64,000 nt of DNA from Variovorax flavidus (lineage in GTDB: Bacteria; Pseudomonadota; Gammaproteobacteria; Burkholderiales; Burkholderiaceae_C), in assembly GCF_030317145.1 (NCBI RefSeq), contig NZ_JASZYE010000015.1, positions 1 through 64,000 of the forward strand, read 5' to 3'. A model generated the notes under the pieces. The model did not search any database. It was not told where the DNA came from and worked only from the letters and a program-made list of their open reading frames with translations. Below are positions 1 to 7,885 of the stretch, one piece after another. Every line of letters starts with the position of its first letter. Positions within the stretch are counted from its first letter, which is position 1. The translations under genes and the position numbers were made by a program.

Positions 1-186
1 CATAGACACACACCAGCGGCCTCCGTACAGTGCTCAGTAAGCAAGGGCGTCGTTGCTTCCTCACTGGTCGTGCCCTTGCCTTCTTGCAAACGTCTCCTCC
101 TCGATCGCACTCGCCTTCGGGGGACCCCCTTGTGAGATGCCCGGCTTAGCGGGCGCTTTGCAGGCTCCCCACGGGGAGCCTTTTTT
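1..186 (+). repeat. Left copy of a 186-bp direct repeat with RNA-like hairpins
   Basis: Bases 1-186 recur at 20561-20746 with one substitution seen (111 C versus 20671 T). The unit carries several hairpins: GCAAGGGC at 41-48 pairs with GCCCTTGC at 72-79, GGGGG-A-CCCCC lies at 119-129, GCCCG at 139-143 pairs with CGGGC at 150-154, and an intrinsic terminator ends it. This looks like the 3' part of a structured transcript or small RNA, but I recognise no named RNA family. The left end is cut by the window, so the true repeat may be longer. Both copies precede a small plus-strand gene. Confidence 0.85.
163..186 (+). terminator. Intrinsic terminator ending the left direct repeat
   Basis: GGCTCCCC-AC-GGGGAGCC at 163-180 is a perfect inverted repeat followed by six T residues at 181-186. 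It would stop transcripts entering from the left before the small gene at 276. Confidence 0.85.
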
Positions 187-275
187 CCTCCTGCCGTCTC
201 GAGTGAGGCGCAGGTCCGTGAGAGTTCTGGTTCCGGCAGAATCCGGCTGTCACTCACATCGAGCAGCTATCGACC

Positions 276-536
276 ATGGAAGCACATGCGCAAAACGAGG
301 ACGCTCGCAGAGACGCTGGAATATTCATCCTTCACATGCTTCTTCAGCGCCTTGAGCAGCAACAGCCGGGCTTGATGCAAGGGATGATTGACGGTATGTT
401 GGCTGACCGTTCAGCCATGCCGCAGACTAACGAGCCCGACAGCTACCCACGGCGTGTCGGCGATGAGGCGTTGCAGATTCTCAGGCTCGCAAACGAGCAG
501 ATGAACATTCTGTGGTCACCGCTGCGAGCGGACTAG
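276..536 (+). CDS. Hypothetical 86-aa protein
   Basis: This is a small soluble protein with no signal peptide or membrane segment and no family that I recognise. Its composition is balanced, unlike the arginine-rich shadow frames nearby. Residues about 14-45 form a hydrophobic/polar alternating stretch likely to be helical (IFILHMLLQRLEQQQPGL and onward), and a second helical stretch follows at about 62-80 (EALQILRLANEQMNILW). The ATG at 276 follows the terminator of the direct repeat by about 90 bp, so it should have its own promoter. It stands between the left repeat and the metNIQ operon, whose 3' end converges on it. It could also be a decayed reading frame, but the amphipathic pattern favours a real gene. 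Confidence 0.5.
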   Translation: MEAHAQNEDARRDAGIFILHMLLQRLEQQQPGLMQGMIDGMLADRSAMPQTNEPDSYPRRVGDEALQILRLANEQMNILWSPLRAD

Positions 537-695
537 TACCGGCCTCCATTCTCGGCACAGCCTTGCGCGAGTTGGTCTCCTGTGTGCCTCCGCGGACCGT
601 GGAAACCGGTCTGCAGCAATGACAAGGTTGAAGCTTCGATGCGCAGGTGGAGACGCGAGAGGAACGAGTGCGGCGTGCCCAACGACGCCGCGCGA

Positions 696-1520
696 CTACT
701 GCAGGAAGCTGGGCTTTGCGTAGCCCTGGAACTTGCTGTCCACCACTGCCTGGAAGTCCTTCGACCGGTAGGCCTCGACAAGGTCCTTCGCCCACGGCGC
801 GTCCTTGTCCGCACGCTTCACCGCGACTACATTGAGATAGTGGTCCGGCGTTTTCTCCAGGGCCACCGCATCGGTCAGCTTCAGTCCGGACGAAATGGCG
901 AAGTTCCCGTTGATGATCGCGTATTCCGTATCGCCCAGCGAACGCGGAAGCTGCGCCGCCTCCAGCGGAATGAACTTGAGTTTGCGTGGGTTCGCGTCGA
1001 TGTCCTTCTCTGATGCCCGGATCGGATCGATGCCGCTCTTCAGGGTGAGCAGTTTGTTCTGCTCCAGCAGCACCAGCGCGCGTGCGAGGTTGCTCGGGTC
1101 GTTCGGCAGCGTGACCCGGTCGCCGTCCTTCGCCTCGGTCAGTGTCTTGCGCTTCGTCGAGTAGACGCCAAGCGGGGCGATCGGGCCCTGCACCAGTTCG
1201 ATGATGTCGAGCTTCTGGTCGGCCGCGAACTTCCTGAGGTAGACCAGATGCTGGAAGAAGTTCGCGTCGAGCGAACCCTGCGCCAGCGCCAGGTTGGGCT
1301 GCACGTAGTCGTTGAATTCGACCAGCTTCACCTTGTAGCCCTTTTTCTCCAGGATCGGCACGATGCCCTGCTTGAGCTGGTCGATGTTGGAGCCGGCGGT
1401 GCCGCCGATCACGAGTTCCCTCTTGGCCCCTTGCGCGAGGGCGGAAGACGGCAGTGCGCCCAGCGAAAGCGCGGCCACGGAGAGGGCAAGGAGGGAGCGA
1501 CGAAGCAATGCGGTTTTCAT
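696..1520 (-). CDS. metQ: MetQ/NlpA-family periplasmic substrate-binding protein
   Basis: This is the binding component of a MetNIQ-type importer that delivers methionine or related sulfur compounds to the membrane permease. The 274-aa length is typical. A Sec signal peptide (MKTALLRRSLLALSVAALS, cleavage near SALA-QGA) is present, but the lipobox cysteine usual for MetQ/NlpA is absent, so the mature protein is probably soluble in the periplasm. Family signatures visible are VEFNDYVQPNLALAQGSLD near residues 65-84 and LPNDPSNLARALVLL further on. It is the last gene of a metN-metI-metQ minus-strand operon, 41 bp after metI. A second MetQ-like gene lies at 3382. Substrate specificity cannot be read from sequence. 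Confidence 0.9.
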   Translation of the reverse strand: MKTALLRRSLLALSVAALSLGALPSSALAQGAKRELVIGGTAGSNIDQLKQGIVPILEKKGYKVKLVEFNDYVQPNLALAQGSLDANFFQHLVYLRKFAADQKLDIIELVQGPIAPLGVYSTKRKTLTEAKDGDRVTLPNDPSNLARALVLLEQNKLLTLKSGIDPIRASEKDIDANPRKLKFIPLEAAQLPRSLGDTEYAIINGNFAISSGLKLTDAVALEKTPDHYLNVVAVKRADKDAPWAKDLVEAYRSKDFQAVVDSKFQGYAKPSFLQ

Positions 1521-1561
1521 GTGAAGTCTATTGGAGAAAGGAGAAGGATCGAAAGAGGGAG

Positions 1562-2224
1562 TCAGCGCTTGTCGAGGCGCCGCGCTGCCGTGTTGCCGAC
1601 GAACTGGAGGATCTGCACCAGCACGACCAGGACGGCCACGGTGAGCACCATCACGTCCGTCTGGAAGCGGTAGTAGCCATACCGGATCGCGAGGTCGCCG
1701 ATGCCGCCGCCGCCGACAACGCCGGCGATTGCGGAATACGACAGGAAGCTCACCGACAAAACCGTGAACGCGAGCACCAGCCCCGATCGCGCCTCGACGA
1801 TGAGCACACGCCAGATGATCTGCAATTCACTCGCGCCCATCGCATGCGCCGCCTCGATGACGCCGCGCGGCACCTCGCGCAGGCACTGGTCGACCAGCCG
1901 CGCCAGGTAGGGAATGGCGGCGACCGACAGCGGCACGGCCGCCGCCAGGGGGCCGATCGACGTACCCGCGACGAGCCGCGTGAAAGGCACCAGCGCGACC
2001 AACAGGATGATGAACGGGAAGGAGCGCACCATGTTGACGATCCAGTTCAGCACCAAGTGCACGGGTTTGTTTGCCAGGGACTGGCCGGGACTGAGCAGAA
2101 ACAGCAGTACGCCCAGCGGACCGCCGATCAACAGCGCGGCGCCCAGGCCGATCGCGAGCATCAGGAAGGTTTGCCCGATGGCGATCCAGAGTTCGGGCAG
2201 GATGGCGGCAATGTTCTCAGGCAT
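1562..2224 (-). CDS. metI: MetI-type ABC transporter permease
   Basis: This is the inner-membrane permease of the MetNIQ importer, 220 aa, the normal length for MetI, with about five hydrophobic segments. The EAA-loop region, which couples the permease to the ATPase, reads GVIEAAHAMGASELQIIWRV. The start chosen is the ATG at 2224, because AAGGAG lies at the right distance upstream and the family usually begins close to this point; an in-frame extension to 2359 carries no family sequence. The start overlaps the end of metN by 8 bp, which indicates translational coupling. The C-terminus ends shortly after the last membrane helix. Confidence 0.93.
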   Translation of the reverse strand: MPENIAAILPELWIAIGQTFLMLAIGLGAALLIGGPLGVLLFLLSPGQSLANKPVHLVLNWIVNMVRSFPFIILLVALVPFTRLVAGTSIGPLAAAVPLSVAAIPYLARLVDQCLREVPRGVIEAAHAMGASELQIIWRVLIVEARSGLVLAFTVLSVSFLSYSAIAGVVGGGGIGDLAIRYGYYRFQTDVMVLTVAVLVVLVQILQFVGNTAARRLDKR

Positions 2225-3128
2225 ACGCGACTCCTTGCGAGCCGGCGCGATGCGGCATATCGGAAACAGGAAAGACGACAGGCGCGCCTGCGGACGACGC
2301 GGCCACATGGGTATGGCCGGCATCGCGCACGTCGCGCTCACGCCGACGCACCAGCGCATCGATCTCGCGACCGAGCGCAGTCAGTCGATTCGACGCCGGC
2401 GCGTCGACGTCGAACTGCTCGATCAGTTCGCCATGCTCCAGGATCGCCACACGTCGGCAGAGCGCCTCGACGACCGACAACTCATGCGTGACGATCACGA
2501 TGGTCACACCGATCTTGCGATTGATGTCGCGCAGGGTTTGCAACAGCTCGCGCGTGGTCTCACTGTCGAGCGCGGAAGTCGGCTCGTCGCACAGCAACAC
2601 CTGGGGTCGCGGAGCGAGCGCGCGCGCGATGGCCACCCGCTGCTTCTGCCCGCCTGAGAGTTGCGCGGGATAGCTGTGAATCTTCTCTTCAAGCCCCACC
2701 AGCTTCAGGCATTCGCGCACGCGCGCCTGGATGTCGGCGCGCGAGTGGCGGCCATGGATCTTCAGGGGGAAGGCAACGTTGTCTTCCACCGTCGCGTTCT
2801 GGATCAGGTTGAATTGCTGGAAGATCATCCCGAGCGACTGCCGGATGTCGCGCAGTTCACGGCGCGACAAGGTCGTGAGATCGCGCCCTCCGACGATGAC
2901 CCTGCCGGCGTCCGGGCGCTCCAGAAGATTGACCAGCCGCAGCAGCGTGGACTTGCCGGCACCGCTCTTGCCGATCAATCCGAAGATGTCGCCCGCATGG
3001 ATGTCGAGCGAGAGAGAGCGCACGGCGTCGAAACGCTCGCCATTGGGAAGCGAGAACGACTTCTGGACGGATTCGAGCCGGATCACCGGCGACGTGCCGG
3101 ATGGGTGGATGTGGGAATCGGCAGTCAT
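2217..3128 (-). CDS. metN: MetN-type ABC transporter ATPase, short form
   Basis: This is the ATP-hydrolysing subunit of the MetNIQ importer. All ABC motifs are present: Walker A GKSGAGKST, Q-loop FQQFNLI, signature LSGGQKQRV, Walker B VLLCDEPTSALD and the switch histidine in VTHEL. The start is the ATG at 3128 (MTADSHIHPSGTSP); longer in-frame extensions do not resemble the family. At 303 aa it is shorter than typical MetN (about 340 aa). After the ATPase core the tail is low complexity and I see no complete NIL domain, the C-terminal methionine sensor. This transporter may therefore escape methionine trans-inhibition or use other sulfur substrates (inference). It is the first gene of the metNIQ operon and is divergent from the metQ paralogue at 3382. 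Confidence 0.93.
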   Translation of the reverse strand: MTADSHIHPSGTSPVIRLESVQKSFSLPNGERFDAVRSLSLDIHAGDIFGLIGKSGAGKSTLLRLVNLLERPDAGRVIVGGRDLTTLSRRELRDIRQSLGMIFQQFNLIQNATVEDNVAFPLKIHGRHSRADIQARVRECLKLVGLEEKIHSYPAQLSGGQKQRVAIARALAPRPQVLLCDEPTSALDSETTRELLQTLRDINRKIGVTIVIVTHELSVVEALCRRVAILEHGELIEQFDVDAPASNRLTALGREIDALVRRRERDVRDAGHTHVAASSAGAPVVFPVSDMPHRAGSQGVAYA

Positions 3129-3296
3129 GGAGAGCAGTGGGGACCGCGCTGCAGCAACACCGATGCGGCGCGCAGGTCGGCCCTGGGCAAAGCTGGCGAG
3201 TATCGGGACGAGCCGCGAACGCGTGAACGACGCTTTCGGAACGTGCATATGCGGATTCCGACTAAGCGCCGGAGCACGCTTCACCCCATGCAACCC

Positions 3297-3318
3297 GCAT
3301 AAGGTTGCGCGATTTCCT
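3297..3318 (+). promoter_or_regulatory. Putative sulfur-regulon operator upstream of the second metQ
   Basis: The motif GCATAAG-N3-GCGCGA-N2-TCCT occurs here, 64 bp before the ATG at 3382, and again at 5185-5206 upstream of ssuA. Conservation of spacing and of all three blocks between two otherwise unlike intergenic regions suggests a shared activator site. A CysB/Cbl/SsuR-type LysR regulator is the natural candidate, but the regulator itself is not in the window. Confidence 0.5.
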
Positions 3319-3381
3319 TCGTTCCGGAATGCGCCGGCGGCAGGCACATTCGCGCCTCCTTCACTCGACATCCATGCGACC

Positions 3382-4203
3382 ATGCCGTTCTCCCTTCGCC
3401 GCCGCACCGCGATCGCCGCGTTCTCCCTCGCTTCCCTGACCCTTTTCGCCGCCAGCGGAGTGCTGCACGCGCAGGAGAAGAAGACCTTGAAGGTCGGCGT
3501 GTCGGTCGGCAACGGCGAGCAGATCTTCGAGGTGGTCAAGAAGGTCGCGGCACGCGACGGTCTCACCCTCGACGTAATCGTCTTCAACGACTACCAGCTG
3601 CCCAATGCAGCGCTGGCCGCCGGCGACCTCGACGCCAACGCCTTCCAGCACCAGCCCTTCCTGGACAACCAGAACAAGTCGCGCGGCTTCGACATCGTGC
3701 CCGTCGGGCTCACTATCACCGCGCCGCTGGGTTTCTACTCGCGCAAGATCAAGTCGATCGATGCGCTGCCTGATGGCGCCAGCGTGGGCATCCAGAACGA
3801 TCCGTCTAACGGCAATCGCGCCTTGCTGCTGTTGCAGAACGCGAAGCTCATCACGCTCAAGCCCGAGGCGGTGAAGAACAACACGGCCACACCGCTGGAC
3901 GTGATCTCCAACCCGAAGAAGCTGAAGCTCGTCCCGCTCGACGCGGCGCAGCTTCCCCGCTCGCTCGACGACCTGACCATCGCGTCCATCAACAACGACT
4001 ACGCCGAGAAGGCCGGCCTCACGCTGGCAAAGGACGCCGTGATCAAGGAATCGCCCCAGAGCCCCTACGCCAACCTCATCGCCGTGCGGCGCACCGACAA
4101 GGACAAGCCCTGGGCGCAGCAACTCGTGAAGGCCTACCAGTCGCCCGAAGTCAGGAGCTTCATCGAGACGAAGTTCAACGGCTCGCTCGTGCCGGCATTC
4201 TGA
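3382..4203 (+). CDS. metQ: Second MetQ/NlpA-family substrate-binding protein
   Basis: This 273-aa protein is a paralogue of the MetQ at 696-1520. It has a Sec signal peptide (start MPFSLRRRTAIAAFSLAS, cleavage near LHAQ-EKK) and again no lipobox cysteine. Shared family blocks are FNDYQLPNAALAAGDLD, QNDPSNGNRALLLL, KLVPLDAAQLPRSLDD and a C-terminal VKAYQSPEVRSF. The ATG at 3382 gives the expected signal peptide; the longer open frame upstream overlaps the metN promoter and is not family-like. There is no permease or ATPase in its own operon, so it may feed the divergently encoded MetNI. The next gene follows after 8 bp. A putative operator shared with ssuA lies just upstream. Confidence 0.9.
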   Translation: MPFSLRRRTAIAAFSLASLTLFAASGVLHAQEKKTLKVGVSVGNGEQIFEVVKKVAARDGLTLDVIVFNDYQLPNAALAAGDLDANAFQHQPFLDNQNKSRGFDIVPVGLTITAPLGFYSRKIKSIDALPDGASVGIQNDPSNGNRALLLLQNAKLITLKPEAVKNNTATPLDVISNPKKLKLVPLDAAQLPRSLDDLTIASINNDYAEKAGLTLAKDAVIKESPQSPYANLIAVRRTDKDKPWAQQLVKAYQSPEVRSFIETKFNGSLVPAF

Positions 4204-4211
4204 GAACAGAC

Positions 4212-5171
4212 ATGCGGATCCTCGTGGTCGGCGCCGGCGCTCTGGGTGGCTATTTCGGTGGCAGGCTGCTGCAGGCAGGGCAGGATGTGACCTTCCTGGT
4301 CCGGCAGCGGCGGGCCTCCCAACTGTCCGCGAGCGGCCTGGTCATCCACAGCCCTGCGGGCGACGCCCACCTGCCCTCGCCCGCGGCGCTGCAGGCGCAC
4401 CAGATCAAGTCGCCCTATGACCTGGTCGTCGTTGGTTGCAAGGCCTACGACCTCGAGGGCACGATCGCATCCTTCGCGACTGCCGTCGGTCCTCACACCA
4501 CCATCCTGCCGATGCTCAACGGGCTTCGTCATCTCGACCGTCTGACCGAGCGCTTCGGCTACCGCAAGGTGATCGGTGGCCTTGGCCTGATCTCCGCGAC
4601 GCTGGACGACACCGGCGAAGTCCTGCATCTGGGCAAGGATCACACGCTCATCTTCGGCGAGCTCGATGGCGTGCGCAGTGCGCGTGTGGACGCGATTGCC
4701 GCCGCGTTCGCCTCCTCCCGCTTCGACAGCCGGTCGAGCGACAACATCCTGCAAGCCATGTGGGAGAAATGGGTGCACATCGCAACCCTGGCCGGTGCGA
4801 CCAGCCTGATGCGCGCGAGCGTGGGCGACATCGTGCGCGCCGGTGCCCAGGACGTGGCCCTGGGGTTGCTCAATGAATGCAGCCGCATTGCCGCCCACAA
4901 CGGCTTCGCCCCGAGTCCGGAGGCGCTGGGCCGAACCCGGGCGATGGTGACCGCGCCCGACTCGCCCCTCACTGCCTCGCTGCTGAAAGACATCGAGCGC
5001 GGCGCTCCGACGGAGGGCGACCACATCCTCGGCGACCTTCTGCGCCGGGGTCGCTGGTCGACCGCCGACACGGTGCTGCTGCCGCTGGCCTACGCGCAGT
5101 TGCGCAGCTACGAGGCCCGGCGCGCGCGGCTCGCCGCCGACGCCGCGCCGGCAGAGCGACTGGCCGCCTGA
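4212..5171 (+). CDS. Ketopantoate reductase (ApbA/PanE) family dehydrogenase
   Basis: This 319-aa NAD(P)H-dependent 2-oxoacid reductase begins with the Rossmann dinucleotide motif GAGALGGYFGGRLLQAG. Other family features are CKAYDL near residue 77, the MLNGLRHLD loop, and the helical C-terminal domain with the conserved lysine/serine region MWEKWVHIATLAGATSLMRA. Family members reduce 2-dehydropantoate to pantoate in coenzyme A synthesis, but many ApbA/PanE paralogues have other substrates. Its position 8 bp after a MetQ paralogue and upstream of ssuACB suggests a role in metabolising a carbon skeleton released from a sulfur compound rather than pantothenate synthesis (inference). Confidence 0.85.
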   Translation: MRILVVGAGALGGYFGGRLLQAGQDVTFLVRQRRASQLSASGLVIHSPAGDAHLPSPAALQAHQIKSPYDLVVVGCKAYDLEGTIASFATAVGPHTTILPMLNGLRHLDRLTERFGYRKVIGGLGLISATLDDTGEVLHLGKDHTLIFGELDGVRSARVDAIAAAFASSRFDSRSSDNILQAMWEKWVHIATLAGATSLMRASVGDIVRAGAQDVALGLLNECSRIAAHNGFAPSPEALGRTRAMVTAPDSPLTASLLKDIERGAPTEGDHILGDLLRRGRWSTADTVLLPLAYAQLRSYEARRARLAADAAPAERLAA

Positions 5172-5184
5172 ACTCGCACCGTAC

Positions 5185-5206
5185 GCATAAGCAAGCGCGA
5201 ATTCCT
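5185..5206 (+). promoter_or_regulatory. Putative sulfur-regulon operator upstream of ssuA
   Basis: This is the second copy of GCATAAG-N3-GCGCGA-N2-TCCT (compare 3297-3318), 14 bp after the preceding stop codon and about 70 bp before ssuA. Its presence implies that ssuACB has its own sulfur-responsive promoter inside the gene cluster. Confidence 0.5.
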
Positions 5207-5275
5207 GATTTGCCGCGCCCCGGGCGCAACGCTAAGGTCGCGGGCTTTGCACCCTTGCGCAGCAGGAGCCTTTTC

Positions 5276-6265
5276 ATGAAACGCCGTTCAGTCCTTCACG
5301 GCGCCGTCGCCGGCGCCACCACCCTCGCGCTGCCCGCCCTCGTGCGCGCGGCCGACACTCTCAAGGAGCTGCGGCTCGACTACGCTTACTACTCGCCCAC
5401 GAGCCTGGTGCTGCGCCGCTTCGGGTGGCTCGAGCAGGATCTGAAAAGAGACGGCATCGACGTCAAGTGGGTGCTGAGCGCCGGCAGCAACCGCGCCCTC
5501 GAGTACCTCAACGCCAACAGCATCGACATAGGCTCCAGCGCGGGTCTCGCCGCGGTGCTCGCCCGTGCGAACGGAAACCCGATCCGAACACCCTACATCT
5601 TCTCGCGGCCGGAGTGGACCGCGCTCGTCGTGCGGCGTGACTCCAGCATCCGCACGGTGGCCGACCTCAAGGGCAAGAAGGTCGCTGCCACCAAGGGGAC
5701 CGACCCCTACCTGTTCCTGTTGCGCGCCTTGCAGACAGCCAGGCTGCGCCGGAGCGACATCGAGCATGTCGGCCTGCAGCATGCAGACGGCCGCGTGGCC
5801 CTCGAACAGGGCCGCGTGGACGCCTGGGCCGGCCTCGACCCCCTGATGGCAGCGAGCGAGCTCGACGCGGGCTCGCGCCTCATCTACCGCAACGTGGCCT
5901 TCAACACCTATGGCTTCCTCAACGTGCGCGAGGACTTCCTGGCCCGGCAGCCGGCCACGGTGCAGCGAGTGATCGCAGCCTACGAGCGGGCGCGCAAGTG
6001 GACTCTGGCGAACACATCGGAGGCCGCGCGCATCCTCTCCGAGGAGGCCAAGGTCAGCCTCGAAGTCGCACTGCTGCAGCTCAAGCTGCGCACCGACCTG
6101 AGCAATCCCCTGCCCTCGGCGGAGCACGTCAAGGCGCTGCAGGCCGCGTCATCGATCCTGCTCGAAGAACAACTCGTGAAGCCGGGCACGAATCTCGACA
6201 AGGTGATCGCCGATCTGGTCGACACCCGGTTCGCGCGCGCACAGCTCGCCGGCGCCGCGGCCTGA
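5276..6265 (+). CDS. ssuA: SsuA-type sulfonate ABC transporter substrate-binding protein
   Basis: This 329-aa periplasmic receptor captures aliphatic sulfonates or related organosulfur compounds. A signal peptide is visible (KRRSVLHGAVAGATTLALPALVRA then ADTLKE), with a double-arginine start that could use Tat or Sec. Family sequence includes DYAYYSPTSLVLRRFGWL, INSIDIGSSAG-like binding-pocket sequence (NANSIDIGSSAGLA), and VADLKGKKVAATKGTDP. The ATG at 5276 has AGGAG eight bases upstream. It is followed after 8 bp by the permease and then the ATPase, giving a standard ssuACB order. A putative operator lies at 5185-5206. Exact ligand unknown. Confidence 0.88.
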   Translation: MKRRSVLHGAVAGATTLALPALVRAADTLKELRLDYAYYSPTSLVLRRFGWLEQDLKRDGIDVKWVLSAGSNRALEYLNANSIDIGSSAGLAAVLARANGNPIRTPYIFSRPEWTALVVRRDSSIRTVADLKGKKVAATKGTDPYLFLLRALQTARLRRSDIEHVGLQHADGRVALEQGRVDAWAGLDPLMAASELDAGSRLIYRNVAFNTYGFLNVREDFLARQPATVQRVIAAYERARKWTLANTSEAARILSEEAKVSLEVALLQLKLRTDLSNPLPSAEHVKALQAASSILLEEQLVKPGTNLDKVIADLVDTRFARAQLAGAAA

Positions 6266-6273
6266 GCCCCTCC

Positions 6274-7119
6274 ATGAGTTCATCGCCGCCGATCAAAGCG
6301 CTGGAGACCTTGGCGCCGCCTCCGGTGCGCGAGAGGCCAGCTCCCGAGCCGCCGCGCACAGGCCGGCATTCCCTCTGGCTGGGCGCGGCGCTGCCGATCG
6401 CCTTTCTGCTCGGCCTCGAAATCGCCGTGCGCGCCGGGTGGGTTCCTGCCCACCTGCTGCCGCCGCCGAGCGAGATCGCGCGCACGCTGTCCGAACTCGC
6501 GGCCCAGGGGCTCGCGACGCATGTGCTGGTCAGCACGGCTCGCGTCCTCGCAGGCTTCGCGGCCGGCGCCGCGCTCGCCGTTGCGTGCGGCGTCTGGGTC
6601 GGCCTGAGCCGGCGCGCAGAGTCGCTGCTCGATCCCACTTTCCAGGCCTTGCGCGCCATTCCGTCGCTCGCGTGGGTGCCGCTTCTCCTGCTCTGGCTGG
6701 GCATCGACGAAGCGGCCAAGCTGACGCTCATCGCGATCGGCGCCTTCTTCCCTATCTACATGGGCGTCGTGTCGGGCCTGCGCGATGTGGACCGCAAGCT
6801 CGTCGAGGTGGCCGAGATGGCCCGCCTCGGCCCGATCGCCATGGCCCGTCGCGTGCTGCTGCCCGCCGCCCTGCCGGCAATCTGGACCGGGCTTCGCAAC
6901 GGACTGTCCCTGGCGTGGATGTTCATGGTCGCCGCCGAACTCATCGCCGCCACGCGCGGCCTCGGCTACCTGCTGACCGATGGACGCGAGACCGGACGAG
7001 CCGATATCGTCCTGGCGGCCATCGTCCTGCTGGCCCTCATGGGCAAGCTCACCGACACCGGCATGCAGATGCTGGAGAACCGCTGGCTGGCGTGGCGCGA
7101 TACGGTGGCCACCCGATGA
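6274..7119 (+). CDS. ssuC: SsuC-type sulfonate ABC transporter permease
   Basis: This is the inner-membrane permease of the sulfonate importer, 281 aa, with a proline-rich cytoplasmic N-terminus (residues 1-30) and about six hydrophobic segments. The EAA motif region reads LVEVAEMARLGPIAMARRVL, and typical SsuC/TauC sequence follows (ALPAIWTGLRNGLSLAWMFM and AELIAATRGLGYLL). The ATG at 6274 is preferred because upstream in-frame codons overlap ssuA. The stop overlaps the ssuB start in an ATGA arrangement. Confidence 0.9.
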   Translation: MSSSPPIKALETLAPPPVRERPAPEPPRTGRHSLWLGAALPIAFLLGLEIAVRAGWVPAHLLPPPSEIARTLSELAAQGLATHVLVSTARVLAGFAAGAALAVACGVWVGLSRRAESLLDPTFQALRAIPSLAWVPLLLLWLGIDEAAKLTLIAIGAFFPIYMGVVSGLRDVDRKLVEVAEMARLGPIAMARRVLLPAALPAIWTGLRNGLSLAWMFMVAAELIAATRGLGYLLTDGRETGRADIVLAAIVLLALMGKLTDTGMQMLENRWLAWRDTVATR

Positions 7120-7856
7120 CGACCGAATCGCCATTGCTCGACGTGCGGGTGCGGAGCAAGCGCTTTGCGCAGCAGGACGTCCTGCGCGATGTCCATCTTC
7201 AACTCCGCGAAGGCGAATGCGTCACGCTTGTAGGCGCGAGCGGCTGCGGCAAGAGCACGCTGCTGCGCATCGTGGCGGGCCTGGACCGCGACTACGAAGG
7301 AGAGGTCCGCCTGGGCGGCGAAGCGACTGCCGGGCCGACGCGCGACATTCGATTCGTCTTCCAGGAGCCGCGCCTCTTTCCTTGGCTGACGGTGGCCGGC
7401 AACGTTGCATTCGATGGCCGCGGGCCGGTGGACGACGCGCGCGTGGCGGCCCTGCTCGACGAGGTCGGGCTCGCAGGCTTCGGCTCGCGACTGCCCAAGG
7501 CGCTGTCCGGCGGACAGGCGCAGCGCGTCGCCATTGCTCGCGGGTTGTTCGTCCAGCCGCGCGTGCTGCTGCTGGACGAACCCTTCTCGGCGGTCGATGC
7601 CTTCACGCGACTGAAGCTGCAGGAACTGCTGTTGAGCGTTGCCCGCGCCCATCGCATTGCCGTGCTGATGGTGACGCATGACATCGACGAGGCGGTCTAC
7701 CTCGGCGATCGCGTGCTGGTGTTCGAGGCCGATCCGGGCCGCATTGGCGCGGCGATCCCCGTCACGCTGCAACAACCGCGGGATCGCGATGCGCCGGATG
7801 TCGGCCAAGCCGTTGCGTCGGTACGGCGCGCACTGCAACGGGCGCACGCGCTTTGA
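7116..7856 (+). CDS. ssuB: SsuB-type sulfonate ABC transporter ATPase
   Basis: This is the nucleotide-binding subunit of the sulfonate importer, 246 aa. Walker A GASGCGKST, Q-loop FQEPRLFPW, signature LSGGQAQRV, Walker B VLLLDEPFSAVD and the switch histidine MVTHDIDEAV are all present and match the SsuB/TauB/NrtD group. The ATG at 7116 overlaps the ssuC stop by 4 bp, so translation is coupled. The stop at 7854-7856 overlaps a possible TTG start of the following gene. Confidence 0.92.
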   Translation: MTTESPLLDVRVRSKRFAQQDVLRDVHLQLREGECVTLVGASGCGKSTLLRIVAGLDRDYEGEVRLGGEATAGPTRDIRFVFQEPRLFPWLTVAGNVAFDGRGPVDDARVAALLDEVGLAGFGSRLPKALSGGQAQRVAIARGLFVQPRVLLLDEPFSAVDAFTRLKLQELLLSVARAHRIAVLMVTHDIDEAVYLGDRVLVFEADPGRIGAAIPVTLQQPRDRDAPDVGQAVASVRRALQRAHAL

Positions 7857-7885
7857 ATACCGAAATTTCCGACTGCACCCTCACG

